The translations under genes were made by a program, and so were the position numbers. A DNA stretch of 64,000 nt from Thaumasiovibrio subtropicus (lineage in GTDB: Bacteria > Pseudomonadota > Gammaproteobacteria > Enterobacterales > Vibrionaceae): assembly GCF_019703835.1 (NCBI RefSeq), contig NZ_AP023054.1:682001-746000 (forward strand), given 5' to 3'. This document shows positions 30,098 to 40,860 of the stretch, in pieces; the stretch's first letter is position 1, and the number at the start of each line of letters is the position of its first letter. Under the pieces are notes generated by a model. That model was not told the DNA's origin and did no database searches. It worked only from the letters and a program-made list of their open reading frames with translations.

Positions 30098-31012
30098 TTA
30101 GTCGCGCGCCTCTAGGCCGCCAAGTGCTTCAAACAGGGCAGGCAGAAAAACGGCCATTTCACCACAGAAAAGTGACATGTCGGCATCAAAACGTTGAGCG
30201 ATATCTTCTCGGTCGATGTCATCATTTTCATCCTTAATCTCATCGGAGAACTTCACTCGTTTTATCGTAAGATCTTCACCGAGGATAAAGTTGATACGCT
30301 CTTGCCAATCTAGCGCTAGCTTAGTGACGACTTTGTCCGCTTCAATGTGCGCTAGGATTTCATCGCTTGTCAGATCTTGTTGCTTGCAACGAATAACCCC
30401 GCCTTCTTCTAGAATGGCTTTAAACTCAGCTTCTTCACCCATGACAAAGCCAGCTGGTGACTGATGGCTGCGTACCCATTCGGTCATCGTCTGTTCAATG
30501 GGTTTCTCGGCAATTACTGGGATAACCGGTAGGCTCCCCATTGATTTTCGGAGCAGTGCTAGTAGCTCTTCGGATTTCTTATGGCTACCCGCATCTACCA
30601 AAATGTAGCCTTCAGAAGGCATAATGAGCGCATAGGTTTGGCTATTTCGGCTAAAAGCGCGCGGCAGTAGATCAATGATGATGTCGTCTTTGAGCGCATC
30701 TTTTTCTTTCTTCTTTAGCGGTCGCCCTTGCTCTTGCTCCATCGCTTCGACTTTGGCATTTAATGACTCCTTGATAACCGATGCCGGCAGCATTTTTTCT
30801 TCTTTGCGTGCACAGATCAGAATGTTGTTACCCGAGACGTGCGTCATCATGTCGCCATGTCGACCCATTGCAGTGACCCAGCCATATTTTTGCTGATCTT
30901 GGCTGCCGCAAGGAGTAAAGCGGAATTCGCTCAGTTGCTTCTCTAGTTCATCAGCATTGATATCGACATCTTTGCTAAAACGATAGGCGAGTATGTTTTT
31001 AAACCACATCAT
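30098..31012 (-). CDS. rdgC: Recombination-associated protein RdgC
   Basis: This ring-forming, sequence-independent DNA-binding protein restrains RecA. The 304 residues (E. coli 303) share MMWFKN at the start, [47 protein letters not shown] split by one substitution, and [22 protein letters not shown] ending. A short hairpin (gggagagc / gctctccc, 30065-30083) follows the stop but has no U-tract. It is divergent from sbcD. Confidence 0.95.
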   Translation of the reverse strand: MMWFKNILAYRFSKDVDINADELEKQLSEFRFTPCGSQDQQKYGWVTAMGRHGDMMTHVSGNNILICARKEEKMLPASVIKESLNAKVEAMEQEQGRPLKKKEKDALKDDIIIDLLPRAFSRNSQTYALIMPSEGYILVDAGSHKKSEELLALLRKSMGSLPVIPVIAEKPIEQTMTEWVRSHQSPAGFVMGEEAEFKAILEEGGVIRCKQQDLTSDEILAHIEADKVVTKLALDWQERINFILGEDLTIKRVKFSDEIKDENDDIDREDIAQRFDADMSLFCGEMAVFLPALFEALGGLEARD

Positions 31013-31130
31013 GTTTGGTCGGTTCCCAATCTTCCCACAAGAGCGACAATGTTATGCGATTAAGATGTTTTTGTCGCGGTTCTTGGTAGAATCCGGGTAA
31101 GCAAATTTTGGCATGGATAAGCAGCGCCAC

Positions 31131-32372
31131 ATGAAAATACTTCATACCTCTGACTGGCATCTTGGTCACCAACTGCATGGGTATAGCCGAGACACTGAAC
31201 ATCAACTTTTTCTCGATTGGTTAGTTGAAATTCTCATTGATGAAGAGATCGACGCGCTGTTGGTCGCGGGCGATATTTTTGACACCGCGAATCCACCTGC
31301 AACGGCATGGCAAATGCTCTATCGCTTTCTCGCCACGTTGTCGAAGCAATTACCCCACCTAAATGTTGTGATGATTGGAGGCAACCACGACTCGCCTTCA
31401 AAGCTTGATGCTCCTCATGAACTACTTCGGGCTTTTGATCTGCATTTGGTTGGTGGGATCCGGCGAAATGTTGATGGCATGCTGGAAACAGAACGTATGC
31501 TGGTGCCGTTAACGGATAAAAAGGGACAAACGGCAGCTTGGGTCATGGCAGTGCCCTTTCTGCGTAGCAGTGATTTACGGACAGAAAATTTATCGGAAGA
31601 CGATGACCGATTAGTCAAGGGGGTAGAGCAACTCTACACTCAGGTTACCGCCGCAGCGTTATCCAAACGCTCATCTGATCAAGCGTTGATCGCGATGGGA
31701 CATGCCTATATGGCGGCGTCGCAGCTATCTGAAATGTCTGAACGTCGTGTGCTTGGTGGCAATCAGCACGCATTGCCAGTGACTATTTTCGATGAGTCAA
31801 TCAGCTATGTGGCGCTGGGTCATCTTCATCTTGCGCAGCGCGTGGGAGGAAAAGAGCACGTTCGTTATTCGGGCTCACCCATTCCGTTGTCAATGTCAGA
31901 AAAGCATTACAAACACCAAGTCGCCATTGTCACGCTCACTGATGCCAAGATCGAAAGTATTGAGACAAAGTGTGTGCCCCGCGCCGTCGACATGTTGTCC
32001 ATTCCGGCTCAGCCACAGCCATTGGATAAGGTACTCGAGGCCTTAGAAGCAGCTGAGTTTGAAGAGAAATCTCTGTCATTACAGCCTTTGTTAGAAGTGC
32101 CTGTTTTGCTTGATAAGCCTCAGGCTATGTTGCGAGAAAAAGTGCTCGCCGCGATGGGTGAAAAAGCCGTACGGTTAGCCAAAATAACGCCCCATTACCC
32201 AGAGAAATCGTCATCGAGTAGCTTGATGCAGCAACAGCTTAGCGAGGTCTCACCGCAGGATGTGTTCAGTTTGAGTTGGCAGCAGCGCTATGACGGCGAG
32301 CCAGATGAAGAGATGCGTGAAGCATTTGAGCAGTTGTTGATTCAGGTAGAAGAGCAGGAGGCCGAGCAATGA
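31131..32372 (+). CDS. sbcD: Nuclease SbcCD subunit D (Mre11 family)
   Basis: This Mn-dependent nuclease subunit cuts DNA hairpins and protein-blocked ends. The 413-residue product starts MKILHTSDWHLGH (D8 and H10), followed by VAGDIFDT, GGNHDSP, MGHAYM and VALGHLHLAQ, together the metallophosphatase site. I chose ATG 31131 to match the family. The in-frame ATG at 31113 adds only six residues. The stop overlaps the sbcC start by 4 bases (ATGA). Confidence 0.95.
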   Translation: MKILHTSDWHLGHQLHGYSRDTEHQLFLDWLVEILIDEEIDALLVAGDIFDTANPPATAWQMLYRFLATLSKQLPHLNVVMIGGNHDSPSKLDAPHELLRAFDLHLVGGIRRNVDGMLETERMLVPLTDKKGQTAAWVMAVPFLRSSDLRTENLSEDDDRLVKGVEQLYTQVTAAALSKRSSDQALIAMGHAYMAASQLSEMSERRVLGGNQHALPVTIFDESISYVALGHLHLAQRVGGKEHVRYSGSPIPLSMSEKHYKHQVAIVTLTDAKIESIETKCVPRAVDMLSIPAQPQPLDKVLEALEAAEFEEKSLSLQPLLEVPVLLDKPQAMLREKVLAAMGEKAVRLAKITPHYPEKSSSSSLMQQQLSEVSPQDVFSLSWQQRYDGEPDEEMREAFEQLLIQVEEQEAEQ

Positions 32373-35300
32373 AAATCTTGGCACTTCGAGGGGAAAACCT
32401 TGCGAGCTTACAGTCTCGCTTCGAGATTGATTTTGCAAAAGGCCGACTGGGTGAATCAGGGCTCTTTGCGATTACCGGGCGTACGGGGGCAGGCAAATCA
32501 ACATTATTGGATGCTATTTGCTTAGCGCTGTTTGATCGCATGCCTCGCTTACAAGCGAACAAAAAAAATGATGCAGAGATTGGTCGTGATGATGATGCGA
32601 GTCGACTAAAAGCCAATGACGTACGGAGTATATTAAGTCGCGGTAAATCCGAGGGTTTTGCTGAAGTCGATTTTCGAGCGCATGACGGTAGTGAGTGGCG
32701 AGCGCATTGGCGAGTTCGCCGCGCACGTGGTCGGGCGGATGGGCGTATTCAAGCGGCCGAACATTGGCTTGAAAGCATAGAGACAGGCCAGCGCTTTGCG
32801 GGGAAAAAGCAAGAAATACAGCAAGAAGTTGAGCGCCTAGTAGGCCTAAGTTTTGAGCAATTTCGTCGTGCTGTGATGCTACCTCAAGGTGAGTTTGCTG
32901 CTTTTCTAAAAGCGAATGCCGATGAACGTGCGTCGCTATTGGAGCGAATGACGGGGGGAGAAATTTATAGTCAGTTGTCGATAGCCGCGCATGAGCGTAC
33001 TCGTGAAGAAAAACAGCGCTTAGAGCAACTGCAGGGACAACTGGGCGATATCACCCTCATCGATGACGAAGCGATGGCAAAGCTGGTGATCGAGATAGCC
33101 GATATCGAGACGGAACACCAACAGAGTGAAGTGCATGTCCAGAAAGCGCTGGGTTATCAGCAGAGTTTGACGGATCACTTGCAATCGCATAAAGCGCTAG
33201 ATGAAGCGAAGTTGGCGAGCCAGTCAGCGCTCCTCGCTCGCGAAAAAGCCCAGCCAGAGGTCGACTATTATGCGCAAGTACAAGCGGTGCAAGGCGCGCG
33301 TGAGTGCTATCAGGCACTGGTGCGTCAAAGGCAGCAACAGCAAGAGAACCAACAAGCGCAAATAGAACTCAAGCAACGCGCGGCGGCGAATGATTTAGCA
33401 TTGTTGGCGAGTGATGACGAGGTTGCCACACAACGCCGAATGGACACGCATGCGAAAGCAGAATGGGAGGCGATAGCGCCTAAGCTCAAGCAAGCACTCT
33501 CCCTAGAGACGCAACATAAAGAAAAGCAACAACAGTGGCGGGAGGCGACAGATGAGTCGCAACGTCAGTCCCATCAGGTTCAACAGGTGCAGCAAGCCCT
33601 ATCTGGTTTGGAGAACGATCTAAAGCATTGGCAACGGCAAGCAGACCAATTGAAGCAACAGCTGGCTCAGCATCCAGAACTAGTTGCGATTGCGCCACGG
33701 GGAGAGTCGGCGCTGGAAAACATAACGCACTATCGACGTTCTGTATCGCAAAGCACAGACTTGCGACAACAACAGGGACAGTTGAGTCGACAAAAGCAGC
33801 AACTTCAACATGCCTTAAATGGCTATCAACATGAGCATCGGCAGTTAGTTGGGCTGCGAGAAGCGTTAGAAAAGCGGATTGAAGCACTCTCTCTCGACAC
33901 CTTATTGGCACGTCAATCTGCTTGTCAGCAAGACTTTCAAACACAAACGAAGCAACTTGAGGCGTTAAACCAGCAACGCACCATGGCGCAAGATTGGTTG
34001 CATGCCGACACCCAACGTCAGCAGTTAGAAACGGCATGGCAAACAGCGCTTGCACAGCAGCAGGAAGGGGAAAAACAACTCGATGTTTTGTTGCAAGCGC
34101 TTAAGGTACAACGTGCCACATTCGATGAAGCGAAGCGCCAGTTTGATTTGAGCCGCGCCACTTTTGAGTTAGCGGACTATCGTGTGTTACTGGAAGAGGA
34201 ACAGCCTTGTCCGCTCTGTGGGAGCCTTGAGCACCCTTATGATTCGAGTCAGCCGGCCGTCGAAAGTTTGATACATCAGCAGCAGGCGCGTTTGGAGCAG
34301 TTGCAATCAGAGCTGCAACAAGGGGAATCGCAACGCCATTTCCTGACTCAGCAAGGTGTTCAAACTGAGCGCCAATTACAGCAAATTCAACATGAAAAAG
34401 CGCAGCTTACGCCTATTCTGTCGCAATGCTGGCAACGTATCGTTGCGCTAGCGCCTGAGCTGGCTGCGGTTGATCAAAGTGAACTGCCTACGCACATTCA
34501 AGTTTGGCAACAACAAGCAGAATCGATTAGTCGTAAACAGGCAGAACTGGATAGCGAGTTTCGTTCTATCCAGCATCAACTCGAGTTGGGCGGCCGTTGG
34601 CAACAAGAATTGAGCCAGATGGTGCAAGGTGAAAAACAGCTCAATCAGGATGTGAATGGCGTACAGCAAACGCTGGCAACCTTGGAGGAACGTGATAAGG
34701 CGTTGCGAGACCAACTTGATGCAATAACCGCACAGCAGGCAGAGCGGGCGACATTGTTAGCGGATATTTTTGCTGAGTATCGCTGGCTATCAATAGCCGA
34801 GAATGACCACTTCTTCCAACAGTTTCGTCTGCAGTTAGCCAGCGTGATTGATTGGCAGCAAGCGCTACAGAGTATTGAGCGACAGCTGTCAGAACAGCAG
34901 CCTAAGTTGACTGAGTTAACGACACAGCTTGAGGGCGGTCGTCAGATACAACTGAGCATAGAGGAAAAACAGGCAAGTCTTCGTCGTGAAATCAACGAAC
35001 TTTGGCAACAGCGTGCTGAGTTGGTCGGTGAGCAATCACTGCAAGAGATAGAGCAATTACATCAAGGTGGTATGGCTGTGGCAGAGCAGTCTCTTAAGCA
35101 GGCTGAGATTCGACGGCAATCTTTAGGTGAAACAAGAGCAGCACTTCAAAAAGAGCAGCAGTTGCTGGTCGCGCAGCAGGATGGACTTAATGCCTCTCAG
35201 CAAGCTCATGAACAAGAATGGCAGCAGTGGCTTGAGCGCTATTCACTGAGTAATGAAGCGCTGAAGGCGTTGCTCGAACATGACACAGCTTGGCGAGAGG

Positions 35301-36118
35301 TACAGCAAGAAGCGATAAAAGCATTAGAGGATGCTGTCGCGTCTACTATGTTATTGCAAAAGGAGCGCGAGCAGCGACTCGAACAGCAACATAGTCGTTT
35401 AAGTGAACTTAAAGTTTGGCTAGGTATGGATGAGAGTGATGATTTAGCATTGCTTGAAAGCCAGTTAAGCGAGCATTTGGAAAAACTTCAGGGAATCCGC
35501 AAACAGCAGAGTAATCTGCTATTTGAGGCGAAACGTCGTTTACATGACGCGGAGACGGCCAAAAAGCAAGCGGGGGAGCTGGAGCAACAGTGGATGAAGC
35601 AACATGCTGTGACCGAAACATGGCTTAAGTTGAATGAGCTGATAGGCTCTGCAACAGGCAGTAAGTTCCGTACCCTCGCTCAAGGGCTGACCCTGCAGCA
35701 ACTGGTGCTGGTGGCCAACACTCACTTGAGTGAATTGTCTCCTCGCTATGCCTTGCAGCCTGTTCCCGGTAGCCCGTTGGCATTGCAAGTTATTGATCAC
35801 GACATGGGGGATGAGGTGCGCAGCGTAGAGTCTCTCTCGGGAGGGGAAACCTTTTTGCTGTCACTCTCCTTGGCGCTAGCGCTTGCCTCACTGGCAGCGG
35901 ATACTCGTCAGTTGGGTTCCTTATTCATTGATGAAGGTTTTGGAACGTTGGACCCAGAAAGCTTAGAAATGGCGCTATCGTGTTTAGATGCCTTGCAGGC
36001 GAATGGTCGTCAAATTGGTGTTATTTCCCACGTTTCCACTTTAGTCGAGCGTATTGGTGTGCAGGTTGCGATAGAAGCAAAAGGCAGCGGCCGGAGTGAA
36101 GTGAGAGTGAAAGGATAA
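32369..36118 (+). CDS. sbcC: Nuclease SbcCD subunit C (Rad50 family)
   Basis: This SMC-like ATPase partners SbcD. Its 1,249 residues, against 1,048 in E. coli, are mainly due to longer coiled coils rich in Gln and Glu. Walker A is GRTGAGKST (37-45), the Q-loop region LPQGEFAAFL, the zinc-hook CPLC at residues 614-617 (C614, C617, almost exactly mid-protein), the signature SLSGGETFLLSL, and Walker B SLFIDEGFGTLD. It is coupled to sbcD by a 4-base overlap. Confidence 0.95.
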   Translation: MKILALRGENLASLQSRFEIDFAKGRLGESGLFAITGRTGAGKSTLLDAICLALFDRMPRLQANKKNDAEIGRDDDASRLKANDVRSILSRGKSEGFAEVDFRAHDGSEWRAHWRVRRARGRADGRIQAAEHWLESIETGQRFAGKKQEIQQEVERLVGLSFEQFRRAVMLPQGEFAAFLKANADERASLLERMTGGEIYSQLSIAAHERTREEKQRLEQLQGQLGDITLIDDEAMAKLVIEIADIETEHQQSEVHVQKALGYQQSLTDHLQSHKALDEAKLASQSALLAREKAQPEVDYYAQVQAVQGARECYQALVRQRQQQQENQQAQIELKQRAAANDLALLASDDEVATQRRMDTHAKAEWEAIAPKLKQALSLETQHKEKQQQWREATDESQRQSHQVQQVQQALSGLENDLKHWQRQADQLKQQLAQHPELVAIAPRGESALENITHYRRSVSQSTDLRQQQGQLSRQKQQLQHALNGYQHEHRQLVGLREALEKRIEALSLDTLLARQSACQQDFQTQTKQLEALNQQRTMAQDWLHADTQRQQLETAWQTALAQQQEGEKQLDVLLQALKVQRATFDEAKRQFDLSRATFELADYRVLLEEEQPCPLCGSLEHPYDSSQPAVESLIHQQQARLEQLQSELQQGESQRHFLTQQGVQTERQLQQIQHEKAQLTPILSQCWQRIVALAPELAAVDQSELPTHIQVWQQQAESISRKQAELDSEFRSIQHQLELGGRWQQELSQMVQGEKQLNQDVNGVQQTLATLEERDKALRDQLDAITAQQAERATLLADIFAEYRWLSIAENDHFFQQFRLQLASVIDWQQALQSIERQLSEQQPKLTELTTQLEGGRQIQLSIEEKQASLRREINELWQQRAELVGEQSLQEIEQLHQGGMAVAEQSLKQAEIRRQSLGETRAALQKEQQLLVAQQDGLNASQQAHEQEWQQWLERYSLSNEALKALLEHDTAWREVQQEAIKALEDAVASTMLLQKEREQRLEQQHSRLSELKVWLGMDESDDLALLESQLSEHLEKLQGIRKQQSNLLFEAKRRLHDAETAKKQAGELEQQWMKQHAVTETWLKLNELIGSATGSKFRTLAQGLTLQQLVLVANTHLSELSPRYALQPVPGSPLALQVIDHDMGDEVRSVESLSGGETFLLSLSLALALASLAADTRQLGSLFIDEGFGTLDPESLEMALSCLDALQANGRQIGVISHVSTLVERIGVQVAIEAKGSGRSEVRVKG

Positions 36119-36161
36119 CTGCCATCAATGGACGAAACAGGGAAGATTCTCTGCGACTTTA

Positions 36162-36191
36162 GGTGAAATTTCAGCGTGTTAAAATTTCACC
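36162..36191. repeat. Inverted repeat between sbcC and phoB
   Basis: GGTGAAATTT and AAATTTCACC, perfect 10-base arms around 10 bases, ending 2 bases before the Pho box. No T-run follows, so it is not a normal terminator. It could be an operator or a processed hairpin. Confidence 0.5.
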
Positions 36192-36193
36192 AC

Positions 36194-36227
36194 TGGTCAC
36201 AAAAGTGTCATAATAAACACACATAAT
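36194..36227 (+). promoter_or_regulatory. Pho box and -10 of the phoB promoter
   Basis: TGGTCAC-AAAA-GTGTCAT (36194-36211) has two GTCA cores 11 bases apart, the Pho-box spacing (consensus CTGTCAT-N4-CTGTCAT). A -10 element CATAAT (36222-36227) begins 10 bases after it, as in PhoB-activated promoters where the box replaces the -35. This implies autoactivation of phoBR. Confidence 0.78.
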
Positions 36228-36265
36228 GGCTCCAGATTTTATCGTTCACTGGGTATAGATACACT

Positions 36266-36955
36266 ATGGTTAAACGCATCCTCGTTGTTGAAGACGAAGC
36301 ACCTATTCGTGAAATGCTTTGCTTTGTACTTGAACAGAAAGGCTATCATGCAGTTGAAGCAGAAGATTATGATACCGCGCTGGAAAAAATCTGCGAACCG
36401 TATCCGGAGCTTATTCTGCTCGATTGGATGCTACCAGGAGGTTCAGGTATTAATCTCATTAAACACCTGAAGCGTGATGAGTTAACTCGTCAGATTCCTG
36501 TGGTGATGCTGACAGCGCGCGGTGAAGAAGAAGACAAAGTTCGTGGCCTCGAAGTGGGTGCGGATGATTACATTACGAAGCCTTTTTCACCCAAAGAATT
36601 GATGGCGCGTTTGAAAGCTGTTATGCGTCGCGTATCCCCCACTGCTCTGGATGATGTGATTGATGTACAAGGTTTGAAACTGGACCCAGTTTCTCACCGT
36701 GTTACATCCAATGAGCAACCGCTAGAAATGGGCCCAACTGAGTTTAAGATGTTGCACTTCTTTATGACACACCAAGAGCGTGTTTATAGCCGTGAGCAAC
36801 TGCTAAACCAAGTTTGGGGTACCAATGTATATGTAGAAGACCGAACAGTAGACGTGCATATCCGTCGTTTGCGTAAAGCGCTAGAAACAGGCGGTCATGA
36901 CAAAATGGTACAGACTGTACGTGGTGCAGGATACCGTTTCTCAACACGCATTTAG
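36266..36955 (+). CDS. phoB: Phosphate regulon response regulator PhoB
   Basis: PhoB activates the Pho regulon under phosphate limitation. The 229 residues (as in E. coli) have a receiver with E9-D10-E11 and phospho-site D53 in [10 protein letters not shown], then TARGEE and [13 protein letters not shown]. The C-terminal winged helix has [29 protein letters not shown] and GAGYRFS. phoR follows after 62 bases, with a small GCAA-loop hairpin (36984-36999) between them. Confidence 0.97.
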   Translation: MVKRILVVEDEAPIREMLCFVLEQKGYHAVEAEDYDTALEKICEPYPELILLDWMLPGGSGINLIKHLKRDELTRQIPVVMLTARGEEEDKVRGLEVGADDYITKPFSPKELMARLKAVMRRVSPTALDDVIDVQGLKLDPVSHRVTSNEQPLEMGPTEFKMLHFFMTHQERVYSREQLLNQVWGTNVYVEDRTVDVHIRRLRKALETGGHDKMVQTVRGAGYRFSTRI

Positions 36956-37017
36956 TAGTACTGAACAACCTGAAAGACCAGAGAGGAGCGCAAGCTCCTT
37001 TCGTGCTTGGAGACGTA

Positions 37018-38322
37018 ATGGTCGAACGACTGTCTTGGAAAAAGCTGGCTTGGGAGCTGGCTTTTTTTTACCTACCTTGGATTGGCCTTGGCGCCATATT
37101 CGGACATATGGCGTGGTTTCTTTTAGCCGCGACCTGGATTCAATTGCTGTGGCATTATTATAATCAGCTGAAAATGTCTGATTGGCTCTGGAAAGAGCGC
37201 AGTTTAACGCCGCCTTCGGGCTCTGGCAGTTGGGAGCCTCTCTTTAATGGGATCTATCGATTACAGATCCGAAACCGCCGTCGTCGAAAAGAGCTAGCGA
37301 CGCTTATTCGCCGTTTTCGCAGTGGCGCGGAATCTATGCCCGATGCACTCGTGGTTTTTCGTAGTGAAGGGCATATTGTTTGGTGTAACAAACTGGCTCA
37401 GCATGTGTTGGGTTTTCGTTGGCCCGATGACGCGGGGCAGCCAATCAATAATTTATTGCGTAGTCCAGATTTTGTTCGTTATCTGTCAAAACGCCGCTTT
37501 GAGCATCCGATTGAAATCACTGCACCGACCAATCCTGATCGCACCCTAGAACTGCGCATCATGCCTTATACCGATGGAGAGTACATCATGGTGGTCCGTG
37601 ATGTGTCGCAAGTAAAACAGCTTGAAGGGATGCGCCGAAACTTCTTTGCGAATGTTTCTCATGAATTACGTACGCCGATGACGGTATTGCAAGGTTATTT
37701 AGAGATGACATCAGATCCTGAGATGATGCCTCGCCCGATGTGGGACAAAGCCCATACGGTTATGACTGAGCAACTCGAACGTATGAGTGGGCTGGTCAAT
37801 CAGTTGTTGACGCTCTCTAAAATTGAAGCAGCGCCAGTCGTTGAGCTCTCAGAGATTGTTACTGTGCCTGCCATGCTAGAGATATTAGAAAAAGAAGCGA
37901 TATCGCTCAGCGGTGATAAGGATCAGATCTTTCATTTTGATGTTGAAAGCGATCTCAATGTGTTTGCTGATGAAGATCAGTTACGCAGTGCGATATCCAA
38001 CCTTGTCTACAATGCGGTGAAGCATACTCCTCCGAACGCTGAAATTTCTGTGCGTTGGTTTAACACGTCAAAAGGCCCAAGATTAGAAGTGCAAGATAGC
38101 GGTGAAGGTATTGCCCCTCAGCATATCCATCGTTTGACGGAGCGTTTTTATCGTGTAGATAAAGCACGCTCCCGTGAAACGGGAGGCAGTGGCTTAGGGT
38201 TGGCTATCGTCAAACATGCACTAAGCCATCACGACGCACAGTTGGAAATTGCCAGTACTGTGGGTGAAGGGAGTACCTTTGCATTTACCTTACCTAAACG
38301 CCTCGTGGTGGGTGAGGAATGA
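37018..38322 (+). CDS. phoR: Phosphate regulon sensor kinase PhoR
   Basis: The 434 residues have two membrane segments within 1-50, a charged linker, a PAS domain about 100-190 and a kinase core. The phospho-acceptor is H215 in [16 protein letters not shown]. The ATPase has [15 protein letters not shown] and [15 protein letters not shown] chose ATG 37018 ([10 protein letters not shown], as in E. coli), preceded by TTGGAG. The stop overlaps the pstS start by 4 bases, tying phosphate sensing to the binding-protein gene. Confidence 0.96.
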   Translation: MVERLSWKKLAWELAFFYLPWIGLGAIFGHMAWFLLAATWIQLLWHYYNQLKMSDWLWKERSLTPPSGSGSWEPLFNGIYRLQIRNRRRRKELATLIRRFRSGAESMPDALVVFRSEGHIVWCNKLAQHVLGFRWPDDAGQPINNLLRSPDFVRYLSKRRFEHPIEITAPTNPDRTLELRIMPYTDGEYIMVVRDVSQVKQLEGMRRNFFANVSHELRTPMTVLQGYLEMTSDPEMMPRPMWDKAHTVMTEQLERMSGLVNQLLTLSKIEAAPVVELSEIVTVPAMLEILEKEAISLSGDKDQIFHFDVESDLNVFADEDQLRSAISNLVYNAVKHTPPNAEISVRWFNTSKGPRLEVQDSGEGIAPQHIHRLTERFYRVDKARSRETGGSGLGLAIVKHALSHHDAQLEIASTVGEGSTFAFTLPKRLVVGEE

Positions 38323-39275
38323 AACGTCTATTAATGATGGGCGCTGGCGCGCTGTTGAGCATGAGTCTTGCCTTTGGCAGTGCTGCTGACCCCTTACCTC
38401 CTTATCAAAAGGTCGTGGGCGTTTCAGGCAACCTAAGCTCCATGGGGTCTGATACGTTATCTAATTTAATGACGGTTTGGGCTGAGTCATTTAAACGGTA
38501 TTACCCCAACATCAATATCGAGATTCAATCAGCAGGATCGTCAACGGCACCAACAGCATTGACAGAAGCGACAACGCAGTTTGGCCCGATGAGTCGCCCG
38601 ATGCGTCCCCGTGAGATTGAGGTGTTTGAACGTGAACATGGCTATAAGCCTATGCCTATTCGCGTGGCTATTGATGCGTTGGCCGTATTTGTTCACCAAG
38701 ACAATCCACTTCAAGGGCTGAATTTTTATCAGCTGGATGCCATCTTTTCTCGTACCTTGCTGTGTGGGGCGAATGCACCGATCACCCAATGGGCCGATCT
38801 CGGTTTAGAAGGGTTGTGGGAAGATCGTGATATCCAGCTGTTTGGGCGGAATTCGGTCTCCGGTACTTATGGCTTTTTTAAACAGAAGGCGTTGTGCAAT
38901 GGTGACTTTGTGGCGCGTTTTAATGAGCAGCCTGGATCTGCGTCGGTTGTACAGTCCATCTCGACATCACTGAACTCTATCGGTTTTTCTGGGATTGGTT
39001 ATACCACTTCCGCAGTAAAAGCCTTGCCAATCGCAGAAACCGGGCAGGATTATGTGATTGCGAATCGAGAAAATGCGGTCAGCGGGGAGTACCCACTCTC
39101 TCGATTTCTCTATATTTATGTCAACAAACATCCAGAGCGGCCGCTCTCTCCGTTGGAGCGCGAGTTTGTGCGCTACATCTTATCTGCGCAAGGTCAAAAT
39201 TTGGTGTCTCGTGAAGGGTATGTCTCTTTGCCCGCGAGCGTCATTGAGCAAGAGTTATCGCGACTTGGGATCTAG
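38319..39275 (+). CDS. pstS: Phosphate-binding protein of the Pst ABC transporter
   Basis: This is a 318-residue periplasmic substrate-binding protein with a signal peptide (1-22). The phosphate-binding loops are visible: GSDTLSNLM near 43, [20 protein letters not shown] near 70 and [12 protein letters not shown] near 178. It belongs to the PstS-like class found beside phoBR in Vibrio rather than the longer E. coli type. It is third in phoB-phoR-pstS, while its permeases lie 4.4 kb downstream beyond ppx-ppk. Confidence 0.92.
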   Translation: MKRLLMMGAGALLSMSLAFGSAADPLPPYQKVVGVSGNLSSMGSDTLSNLMTVWAESFKRYYPNINIEIQSAGSSTAPTALTEATTQFGPMSRPMRPREIEVFEREHGYKPMPIRVAIDALAVFVHQDNPLQGLNFYQLDAIFSRTLLCGANAPITQWADLGLEGLWEDRDIQLFGRNSVSGTYGFFKQKALCNGDFVARFNEQPGSASVVQSISTSLNSIGFSGIGYTTSAVKALPIAETGQDYVIANRENAVSGEYPLSRFLYIYVNKHPERPLSPLEREFVRYILSAQGQNLVSREGYVSLPASVIEQELSRLGI

Positions 39276-39287
39276 CCTTTTTACAGT

Positions 39288-39323
39288 TCAAAACAGGACG
39301 CATCTGCGTCCTGTTTTGATTTA
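39288..39323. terminator. Bidirectional terminator between pstS and ppx
   Basis: A 14-bp perfect stem (tcaaaacaggacgc / gcgtcctgttttga) with a 4-base loop. T-rich sequence in both directions serves the convergent pstS and ppx transcripts. Confidence 0.93.
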
Positions 39324-39336
39324 AGTCGGAGTGAAA

Positions 39337-40860
39337 TTAGTTCTCAATGTCTGGAGTGAGGATTTCTAACTGCCATCCCGCATTCTGCCAATATTCTTGC
39401 TCTTTCACTAAATCTGCTTCAAGTAAGCGGTTATTGACCTGCCAGTCGCTCGGCATATGTAACTGCCAATGCTCTTTGTTCGCAGTGACTTTAATGGTTG
39501 GCAAAGGGTCATCGTTGCGCTGGCCATGCATGGCGACAGCAAGCCGCAATGTGCGAATGAGTGGGTAGACGTGCTTACGTTTATAGATACTTAACTCAGG
39601 CATTTCGTTGAGCTTAAGTGTTTTTCGCTGGAAGCGTGTGAGCGTCGCCAGTACTGTTTGTTCTTCTTGGTTAAAGCCGGGCATAGAGGCATGTTGTAGG
39701 ATATAACCACAATGGCGATGGAATCCAGAGTAACTGATGCTCAACCCGACTTCATGTAACACTGCCGCCCACTTTAAGAGTGAGCCAAGGACGAGTTGCT
39801 TGCCACCCAGCTCGCTTTCAATTTGTGAATAGAGCATGGATGCTGTCGCTTTAATCCGTTCGGCTTGGGCAAGGTCGACATGGTATTGCTTCGCTAGCGC
39901 ATTCGTAGTGCGCTCACGAATATCGTGATGACGGAAACGTTCCTCCATCTCGTAGAGCAGCCCTTCTCTTAGCGCGCCATCTGAAAAGTGCATTTCGTCG
40001 ATATCGAGAGCGGCAAAGACGGCGGTGAGTATCGCCAATCCAGCAGCAATAATGGGTTTTCTCTCTTCAGAAAGGCCTCCCCAATCGAGGTCGTTATAGT
40101 GTTTTACTTTGATTAAATCGTGACCAAGCTGTTCTAGTGCTTTTCGTGTGATAGTCCCTTTCTCGGAACCGCGTTGTTTTATCACTTCGCAGATGGTTTT
40201 AATCGTGCCTGAGGCGCCAATCGCGATATCCCAGCCTCGGTACTTGTATCGAGATGCGACATTCTCGAGCTTTTGAGCGGCGGCAAGCTGTGCTGCTTCA
40301 AAGCGTTTTTTACTGATTTTGCCTTCGCTAAAAAAGCGCTTGTTGTAGCTGACACATCCCATGTGCTTACTGGTCATCTGTTTGGCTTCAAATTCTTCGC
40401 CAATAATGAGTTCAGTGCTACCACCGCCAATGTCGATGACAAGTTTAGTCCCTGACTTGGGCTGAGTGTGGGCAACCCCAAGATAAATCAATCGCGCTTC
40501 TTCTGTACCGGGGATGATTTCAATTTGATAAGGAATGACATTACGCGCGCGCTGCAAAAATAGATGCGCATTCTGTGCTTGGCGCAATGTGTAGGTCGCT
40601 GCGATACGAACGTTATCGGGATGGAATCCCTGCAGACGCTCAGCAAACATGGTCAAGCAGTCTAAACCACGCTGCATGGAAGCGTGGTCCAAGTTGTGGT
40701 TTTCGTCCAGACCAGCAGCGAGGCGCACTCGCTGCTTGTGTCGGCTGATAATCTGTAAACGTTGTCCGATGACTTTCGCGACAACTAGATGAAAACTGTT
40801 TGAGCCAATATCAATTGCCGCAATTTCTCGGGCAGGTTCAACGATCGGGTTGCTCATCAA
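39337..40860 (-). CDS. ppx: Exopolyphosphatase / guanosine pentaphosphatase
   Basis: Ppx releases phosphate from the ends of polyphosphate. The 507 residues have the actin-fold phosphate loops [14 protein letters not shown] and [23 protein letters not shown], and the C-terminal HD-like half ([31 protein letters not shown]). Its first 23 bases overlap the end of ppk, so ppk-ppx form one translationally linked unit. Confidence 0.96.
   Translation of the reverse strand: MMSNPIVEPAREIAAIDIGSNSFHLVVAKVIGQRLQIISRHKQRVRLAAGLDENHNLDHASMQRGLDCLTMFAERLQGFHPDNVRIAATYTLRQAQNAHLFLQRARNVIPYQIEIIPGTEEARLIYLGVAHTQPKSGTKLVIDIGGGSTELIIGEEFEAKQMTSKHMGCVSYNKRFFSEGKISKKRFEAAQLAAAQKLENVASRYKYRGWDIAIGASGTIKTICEVIKQRGSEKGTITRKALEQLGHDLIKVKHYNDLDWGGLSEERKPIIAAGLAILTAVFAALDIDEMHFSDGALREGLLYEMEERFRHHDIRERTTNALAKQYHVDLAQAERIKATASMLYSQIESELGGKQLVLGSLLKWAAVLHEVGLSISYSGFHRHCGYILQHASMPGFNQEEQTVLATLTRFQRKTLKLNEMPELSIYKRKHVYPLIRTLRLAVAMHGQRNDDPLPTIKVTANKEHWQLHMPSDWQVNNRLLEADLVKEQEYWQNAGWQLEILTPDIEN

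Noticed and set aside
33486..34055. 189-residue reading frame antisense to sbcC
   Set aside because: It is a by-product of the Gln/Ala-rich coiled-coil codons of sbcC. The translation has no family features and no ribosome site.
36984..36999. Hairpin between phoB and phoR as a terminator
   Set aside because: The stem is only 6 bp with a short T-run, and phoR needs readthrough from the phoB promoter. At most it attenuates.
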